The position numbers and the translations under genes were made by a program. Shown here in pieces: positions 58,685-64,000 of a stretch of 64,000 nt of DNA (its first letter is position 1; the number at the start of each line of letters is the position of its first letter). Source of the DNA: Vibrio quintilis (lineage in GTDB: Bacteria; Pseudomonadota; Gammaproteobacteria; Enterobacterales; Vibrionaceae); assembly GCF_024529975.1 (NCBI RefSeq), contig NZ_AP024897.1, positions 1,798,001 through 1,862,000 on the forward strand, given 5' to 3'. The notes under the pieces are model-generated. The model made no database searches, was not told the DNA's origin, and saw nothing but the letters and a program-made list of their open reading frames with translations.

Positions 58685-58930
58685 ATCCTGTAGTGTGAAT
58701 TCCTTAGACAGGTGATGTGCCAGATATTTAAATACATTGAATACAACAGTGGTCTTTTCTGTGGGTAATCCGCTTTCATTCAGGAAATAATTCCCTTTGA
58801 AGATTAGCACCCCATCTTTCTCTTCAACTGAATCAGCCCGCATGCCATCCATATACTGGTCATGCTCCTGAATCAGTTGATTTGCAATCATCAATAAATC
58901 AGTTGCCGGAATTTTTTTCTTCTCGTTCAC
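58682..58930 (-). CDS. yciN: YciN-family small protein (DUF2498)
   Basis: 82 residues from the GTG giving (V)NEKKKIPATDLLMIAN, with an AGAGAG site upstream; the longer open frame is probably untranslated. The pattern GVLIFKGNYFLNESGLPTEKTT and VFNVFKYLAHHLSKEF matches the E. coli YciN family, which is also next to topA. The function is unknown. Confidence 0.82.
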   Translation of the reverse strand: MNEKKKIPATDLLMIANQLIQEHDQYMDGMRADSVEEKDGVLIFKGNYFLNESGLPTEKTTVVFNVFKYLAHHLSKEFTLQD

Positions 58931-59268
58931 CGTGACTCTCTTTTCTATTCTATATTTCTGACAGAGCATTGTATGAATCAGTGTTTTCGGATCAATAAGA
59001 AATGGGTATCTTCTGTTTTGTATACAAAGATTTTGTGATATACCCCATAAATCAGTTTTTTTTTTCAGCAGCACTCATACACTCCATTTAGTATGACCGG
59101 GCTTTTGGCTGAGCTGGCATATGATTAGAACAATTGTCGACCAGTTAATTATCAATTTGAAAAAACTGGTTGATCTTCTGGTTATCTCGCTCAATAGTAA
59201 AAAAAGAGAATTTTTTGAATGTGGTGCGAAGTGCGTTCGCATTTTGATGAAGGATATGTTAATCAATT
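58931..59268. promoter_or_regulatory. Divergent region between yciN and topA
   Basis: About 340 bases without a supported gene. It must hold the topA promoter(s). I see no strong hairpin. An AAGGATA site near 59250 serves topA. Confidence 0.4.
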
Positions 59269-61896
59269 ATGGGTAAATCACTGGTTATAGTGGAGTCTCC
59301 TGCCAAGGCGAAAACGATTAATAAATATCTTGGCCGGGACTATATTGTGAAGTCTAGTGTCGGTCATGTCCGGGATCTTCCAACCTCTGGTCAATCTAAT
59401 TCAGCTAAAAAAGCGGCTCCGGTTTCAACAAAAAACCTTTCTCCTGAAGAAAAAGCCCGTCTGAAAAAAGAGAAAGAGCGTAGTGCCCTGATAAAGAAAA
59501 TGGGCATTGACCCTTATCAGGGCTGGGAAGCTAATTATCAGGTTCTTCCCGGTAAAGAAAAGGTTGTTTCAGAGCTGCAAAAGCTGGCTAAAGACGCTGA
59601 CTCTATCTATCTCGCAACCGATTTGGATAGAGAGGGAGAGGCCATTGCCTGGCACTTACAGGAAATTATTGGTGGTGATAAAGAACGCTATAAGCGCGTT
59701 GTTTTTAATGAGATAACCAAAAACGCGATTCAGCAGGCCTTTAAAGAACCTGGTGAGTTGAATATGGACGGTGTGAATGCGCAACAGGCACGCCGTTTTA
59801 TGGATCGCGTTGTCGGATTTATGGTTTCACCATTGTTGTGGAAAAAAGTTGCCAGAGGATTGTCTGCAGGGCGCGTTCAGTCTGTTGCAGTAAAACTTCT
59901 GGTCGAAAAAGAGCGTGAAATTAAAGCTTTTGTACCGGAAGAGTTCTGGGATATTCACGCTGACACGAAAACCCGGTCTCACAGTGACTTTCGATTATTG
60001 GTTGCACAAAAAGACGGAGCTGCTTTCAAACCCGTCAATGAGCAGGAAACGAAAGATGCGGTATCCGCACTTGAAGCCGCGCAGTATGAAGTTTGTAAGC
60101 GTGAAGACAGACCAACATCAAGTAAGCCATCAGCACCATATATCACTTCAACCCTTCAGCAGGCAGCCAGTACCCGGTTAGGCTATGGGGTGAAGAAAAC
60201 TATGATGCTGGCGCAGCGTTTGTACGAAGCTGGTTATATCACCTATATGAGAACTGATTCGACCAACCTGAGTGCTGAAGCTGTTGACTCAGTCCGGGAG
60301 TATATCCAGACCGAATTTGGTGATGCGTATTTACCTGATAGTGTCAATGTGTATGGCAGTAAAGCAGGAGCGCAGGAAGCTCACGAAGCGATTCGACCAT
60401 CGAATGTTCAGGTTCAGGCTGATGCCCTTGAAGGGATGGACAATGATGCACATAAGCTATATGCGTTAATCTGGAATCAGTTTGTTGCCTGTCAGATGAC
60501 GCCTGCGCGTTACGACTCCACGACTATCAGTGTGAAAGCGGCATCTTACACATTGAAAGCGAAGGGCCGGATTCTGAAGTTCGATGGCTGGACCAGAGTA
60601 CAGAGACCTTCCGGAAAAAATGAAGACCAGATACTTCCCGGTGTTCAGGTTGGCGATATTCTGTCTCTTGTCAAATTAGATCCAAAACAGCATTTTACCA
60701 AGCCACCGGCACGTTTTACTGAGGCTGCACTGGTGAAAGAGCTGGAGAAAAAAGGGATTGGTCGTCCTTCCACGTATGCTTCGATCATTTCCACGATTCA
60801 GGATCGTGGTTATGCGAAAATTGAGCAACGCCGGTTTTATGCAGAAAAAATGGGCGAAATCGTTACTGATCGCCTGGGTGATAGCTTTGATGATTTGATG
60901 AATTATGATTTTACCGCCCGCATGGAACAGAAGCTGGATCAAATCGCAGAGGGCCATACCAGCTGGAAAGGTGTATTAGATCACTTTTTCAGTGATTTTT
61001 CAGTTCATCTCGAAACTGCTGAACAGGATGAAGATTCAGGTGGTATGAAGCCAAACCATATTGTCCTGACTGATATCGAGTGTCCGACCTGCTCTCGTCC
61101 TATGGGGATTAGAACGGCATCGACGGGCGTTTTCCTTGGCTGTTCCGGCTATTCATTACCGCCGAAAGAACGTTGTAAGACGACGATTAATTTAGGTGAT
61201 GAAGATGGTGTAATCAATGTACTCGAAGAGGATGTTGAAACTGCTGCTCTCCGGGCGAAAAAGCGTTGTCCTATCTGTGAAACAGCAATGGATGCTTATC
61301 TGATAGATGATAAGCGTAAGTTGCATGTTTGTGGTAATAACCCGAACTGTGATGGTTACCTCGTCGAACATGGTGAATTTAAAGTAAAAGGCTACGATGG
61401 ACCTGTTGTCGAGTGTGATAAATGTGGTGCCGACATGGTCCTGAAGAATGGTCGCTTCGGGAAATATATGGGATGTACGAATGAATCCTGTAAAAACACC
61501 CGGAAGATTCTTAAAAATGGTGAAGTTGCACCGCCAAAAGAAGAACCGGTTCATTTACCTGAAATTCCCTGTGAAAAATCAGATGCTTACTTTGTTTTAC
61601 GGGATGGGGCATCCGGGTTGTTTATGGCTGCCAGCAATTTTCCTAAATCGAGGGAAACCAGGGCGCCATTCGTACATGAGTTAATCAGGTTCGAAGATAG
61701 ATTACCCGATAAGTTTAAGTATCTTGCAACAGCACCTGCAGAAGATCCTGATGGTAAACCAACCGTTGTACGGTTTAGTCGAAAAACCAAAGAACATTAT
61801 GTCCGTACTGAAGAAAACAGTAAGCCCACCGGCTGGACTGCTTTATACATAGACGGCAGTTGGGAAGTCACAGATAAACGGAAAAAATCCAGGTAG
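59269..61896 (+). CDS. topA: DNA topoisomerase I
   Basis: 875 residues. The N-terminal Toprim domain starts [22 protein letters not shown] and has the metal triad in [14 protein letters not shown]. The active-site tyrosine region is [13 protein letters not shown]-terminal zinc ribbons with Cys pairs are visible ([29 protein letters not shown]). It relaxes negative supercoils. It is divergent from yciN, as in E. coli, and ends at a strong terminator. Confidence 0.98.
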   Translation: MGKSLVIVESPAKAKTINKYLGRDYIVKSSVGHVRDLPTSGQSNSAKKAAPVSTKNLSPEEKARLKKEKERSALIKKMGIDPYQGWEANYQVLPGKEKVVSELQKLAKDADSIYLATDLDREGEAIAWHLQEIIGGDKERYKRVVFNEITKNAIQQAFKEPGELNMDGVNAQQARRFMDRVVGFMVSPLLWKKVARGLSAGRVQSVAVKLLVEKEREIKAFVPEEFWDIHADTKTRSHSDFRLLVAQKDGAAFKPVNEQETKDAVSALEAAQYEVCKREDRPTSSKPSAPYITSTLQQAASTRLGYGVKKTMMLAQRLYEAGYITYMRTDSTNLSAEAVDSVREYIQTEFGDAYLPDSVNVYGSKAGAQEAHEAIRPSNVQVQADALEGMDNDAHKLYALIWNQFVACQMTPARYDSTTISVKAASYTLKAKGRILKFDGWTRVQRPSGKNEDQILPGVQVGDILSLVKLDPKQHFTKPPARFTEAALVKELEKKGIGRPSTYASIISTIQDRGYAKIEQRRFYAEKMGEIVTDRLGDSFDDLMNYDFTARMEQKLDQIAEGHTSWKGVLDHFFSDFSVHLETAEQDEDSGGMKPNHIVLTDIECPTCSRPMGIRTASTGVFLGCSGYSLPPKERCKTTINLGDEDGVINVLEEDVETAALRAKKRCPICETAMDAYLIDDKRKLHVCGNNPNCDGYLVEHGEFKVKGYDGPVVECDKCGADMVLKNGRFGKYMGCTNESCKNTRKILKNGEVAPPKEEPVHLPEIPCEKSDAYFVLRDGASGLFMAASNFPKSRETRAPFVHELIRFEDRLPDKFKYLATAPAEDPDGKPTVVRFSRKTKEHYVRTEENSKPTGWTALYIDGSWEVTDKRKKSR

Positions 61897-61926
61897 AAAA
61901 AAGGCAGCGAAACGCTGCCTTTTTTA
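61897..61926 (+). terminator. Terminator of topA
   Basis: A perfect 13-bp stem aaaaaaggcagcg/cgctgcctttttt with an AAA loop and a T-rich tail, starting at the stop codon of topA. Confidence 0.92.
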
Positions 61927-62222
61927 TTACCGGTAATAAAACTTTCTTTCAATAATCGCATGCTTGCAGTTTCAGGTTTTTTTGATCTGGTAGCACGATA
62001 TTCAGCTTGTTGGATATTTTTTTGTATTCTGTGAACTGGATTATGAGTTGAATAAAACTTGCGATGTCCACTTCACTAGTTTCGGCTTCTAACTTTGTAT
62101 TATCCGGGAAATTATATAATGTAATTATAAGGTTACTAACATAGTTACATATAAAATTAGCAATAAAGCTAATATTTACGGAAGAGTCGGATAATCACAA
62201 TCTAACAGATGGAGTTTTAATC
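61927..62222. promoter_or_regulatory. glgC upstream region
   Basis: About 300 bases, AT-rich, with no gene. An ATGGAG ribosome site precedes the glgC start. Two adjacent agcaataaagct-like elements occur near 62158, but no clear operator is seen. Confidence 0.4.
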
Positions 62223-63440
62223 ATGGCTGGTGTATTAAGTATGATTTTGGCAGGCGGTGAAGGGTCCAGATTAAGACCTTTAACCGTATCCAGAAGCAAG
62301 CCTGCAGTGCCTTTTGGCGGAACATATCGGTTGATAGATTTCGCTTTAAATAATTTCGTTAATGCAGACTTAATGAGGATTTATGTTCTGACTCAGTTTA
62401 AATCCCAGTCTTTATACATGCATCTGAAGAAAGGATGGAATATATCCGGGATTACTGATCGGTTTATTGATGTTATTCCGGCCCAGATGCGTGATGGGAA
62501 GAGGTGGTATGAAGGAACCGCTGATGCGATCTACCAGAATATCCGGTTTATCGAGTTCGCAAATCCGGATCATGTCTGTATTTTTGGTTCGGATCATATC
62601 TACAAGATGGATGTCCGGCAGATGCTGGATTTCCATAAACGTACAGAAGCTCATCTGACGGTTTCAGCGCTTCGCATGCCTTTGAATGAAGCCAGTCAGT
62701 TTGGTGTGATTGAAGTTGATGAAAGTGGCAGAATGATAGGTTTTGAAGAAAAACCTGAGAATCCAAGATGTATCCCCGGAGAGCCGGAATGGGCTTTGGT
62801 TTCAATGGGAAATTATATATTTGATGCCAATGTATTGTGTGATGAACTGAAAGAAGATGCGCTCAATACCGAATCAAGCCATGATTTCGGGAAAGATATT
62901 ATTCCAAAACTATTTCCCAGAGATAATGTTTATGTGTATGATTTTTCGACAAATAAGATAAAAGGTGAGGATGATCATACCTACTGGCGTGATGTTGGTA
63001 CCATTGACTCTTACTGGGCCGCAAATATGGATTTACTGGATGCTGAGCCTCAGTTTTCACTGTACAACCGGAGCTGGGCACTTCATACCTATTATCCGCC
63101 GCTGCCACCGGCAACGTTTATCGATGTTGATGACAGAAAAGTGAAGATTACAGATTCTTTGGTTTCGGGAGGAAGTTATATTCAGGGTGCAACGATATTT
63201 AAATCGATTCTTGGCTTTCGAACCAATATCGCAGCCGGTTCTCATATCAGTGAATCTGTTATTCTTGGTGATGTTAAAATTGGAGCAGGCTGTACGATTA
63301 AACGAGCCATTATTGATAAACACGTAGAAATTGCTCCGGGTACGATTATTGGCGAAGACCTCGAGCTTGACAGAAAGCATTTTCATGTTTCCGATAGTGG
63401 TATTGTTGTTATCGCCAAAGGAACAAAAGTTGGATTCTAG
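62223..63440 (+). CDS. glgC: Glucose-1-phosphate adenylyltransferase
   Basis: 405 residues. The nucleotide-binding start is SMILAGGEGSRLRPLTVSRSKPAVPFGG; FGSDHIYKMD and GFEEKPENP follow, and the C-terminal left-handed beta-helix occupies about residues 290-400. It makes ADP-glucose, the first committed step of glycogen synthesis, and is normally allosterically controlled. Its stop is one base before the glgA start. Confidence 0.96.
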   Translation: MAGVLSMILAGGEGSRLRPLTVSRSKPAVPFGGTYRLIDFALNNFVNADLMRIYVLTQFKSQSLYMHLKKGWNISGITDRFIDVIPAQMRDGKRWYEGTADAIYQNIRFIEFANPDHVCIFGSDHIYKMDVRQMLDFHKRTEAHLTVSALRMPLNEASQFGVIEVDESGRMIGFEEKPENPRCIPGEPEWALVSMGNYIFDANVLCDELKEDALNTESSHDFGKDIIPKLFPRDNVYVYDFSTNKIKGEDDHTYWRDVGTIDSYWAANMDLLDAEPQFSLYNRSWALHTYYPPLPPATFIDVDDRKVKITDSLVSGGSYIQGATIFKSILGFRTNIAAGSHISESVILGDVKIGAGCTIKRAIIDKHVEIAPGTIIGEDLELDRKHFHVSDSGIVVIAKGTKVGF

Positions 63441-63441
63441 G

Positions 63442-64000
63442 ATGGAAAAAATAAACATATGGTTCGCTGTATCGGAGGTACAGGGCATCGTAAAAAGTGG
63501 TGGTCTGGCTGATGTGGCTAAAGCACTGCCAGTGGCTCTTCAGGAGCTTGGGCACCAGGTTAGCATTGTCATGCCCGGGTATCATGCAGTACCAGATAAA
63601 AATAATATGCAGGTTATCTGTGAGACTGCATTAACTCACTGGCCATATACGCCATATAAAGTCCGGCTATCTGCTCATGATGGTATAAATATCTATTATA
63701 TCGATTGTGAGACGTATTTTGACCGTACCGGGCTTTATTCAGAATATAACCGGGCTTATGCAGACAATGGGGAAAGGTTTGGTTTTTTCTCTGCGGCTGT
63801 ACTGGATATTTTACCAAAGCTGGAAATTCATCCGGATATTATTCATACCAATGACTGGCATACAGGACTGGTTCCTTTTCTACTGAAGACCCGATATGCA
63901 AATGATGAATTTTTTCGCTCAGTCAGAAGTGTTTTGACCATCCATAATGCACTGTTTAAGGGGATTTTTTCTTATGATGAACTGGAAGTGATACCCGAAT
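63442..64000 (+). CDS. glgA: Glycogen synthase GlgA (5' part, cut by window end)
   Basis: ATG 63442, one base after the glgC stop, begins MEKINIWFAVSEVQGIVKSG, followed by GLADVAKALPVALQELGH. KSGGL is the family's ADP-glucose-binding KTGGL motif with Ser for Thr. TNDWHTGLVP and TIHNALFKG follow. The frame is open to the end of the window; 186 codons are visible. It polymerises glucose from ADP-glucose. Confidence 0.95.
   Translation, partial: MEKINIWFAVSEVQGIVKSGGLADVAKALPVALQELGHQVSIVMPGYHAVPDKNNMQVICETALTHWPYTPYKVRLSAHDGINIYYIDCETYFDRTGLYSEYNRAYADNGERFGFFSAAVLDILPKLEIHPDIIHTNDWHTGLVPFLLKTRYANDEFFRSVRSVLTIHNALFKGIFSYDELEVIPE

Overview
The window is a Vibrio-type gammaproteobacterial chromosome (hisB-hisH-hisA-hisF-hisIE order, monomeric NADP isocitrate dehydrogenase, cspD/clpS/clpA/infA/bpt/aat cluster, aroA, yciN/topA, glgC-glgA). 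It is interrupted by one large integrated element of about 44.6 kb. Species assignment is inference; nothing in the window names it.

Backbone left (1-2171): the 3' part of hisB, then hisH and hisA, tightly packed. Element (about 2159-46782): a tyrosine-recombinase integrase lies just inside the left end. The element sits exactly at the hisA/hisF overlap. A 17-base identical core is present at both junctions, and degenerate arm-type repeats lie just inside both ends. hisA keeps its stop codon. hisF is rebuilt at the right junction with a GTG start, a ribosome binding site and a candidate extended -10 promoter, all supplied by the element.

Inside the element, left to right: (a) integrase; (b) a compact operon (4201-8010) of three unrecognised proteins, an ADP-ribosylglycohydrolase, a secreted lipoprotein with a zinc-peptidase motif and a small membrane protein; (c) a helicase-type replication protein resembling CyRepA1; (d) a sugar cassette (LacI regulator, GH13 alpha-glucosidase, PTS EIICB, EEP-superfamily phosphatase) that looks like a maltose/alpha-glucoside uptake and sugar-phosphate dephosphorylation pathway; (e) a mobilisation module (three unknown genes, MOBP-like relaxase, MobC-like protein, candidate oriT), making the whole an integrative mobilisable element; (f) an ORF split by a heptanucleotide repeat; (g) a decaying signalling region with c-di-GMP enzymes (CHASE-GGDEF, two GGDEF-EAL genes and one GGDEF) and two chemotaxis receptors. 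That region is broken by two identical inverted IS3-family copies, an IS481-like, an IS5-like and an IS407-like element, plus IS remnants; (h) a DMT transporter pseudogene, a GFA-family protein and a full-length group II intron near the right end. Two 9-G tracts and the 7-bp repeat sit where coding frames break, so they are either slippage switches or recent frame losses.

Backbone right (46760-64000): hisF and hisIE complete histidine synthesis. They are followed by rluE (opposite strand), icd, cspD, the N-end-rule set clpS-clpA with bpt and aat nearby, infA, a glycine-zipper envelope protein, aroA, yciN, topA, and the glycogen genes glgC and glgA (cut by the window end). Strong intrinsic terminators separate most of these units.
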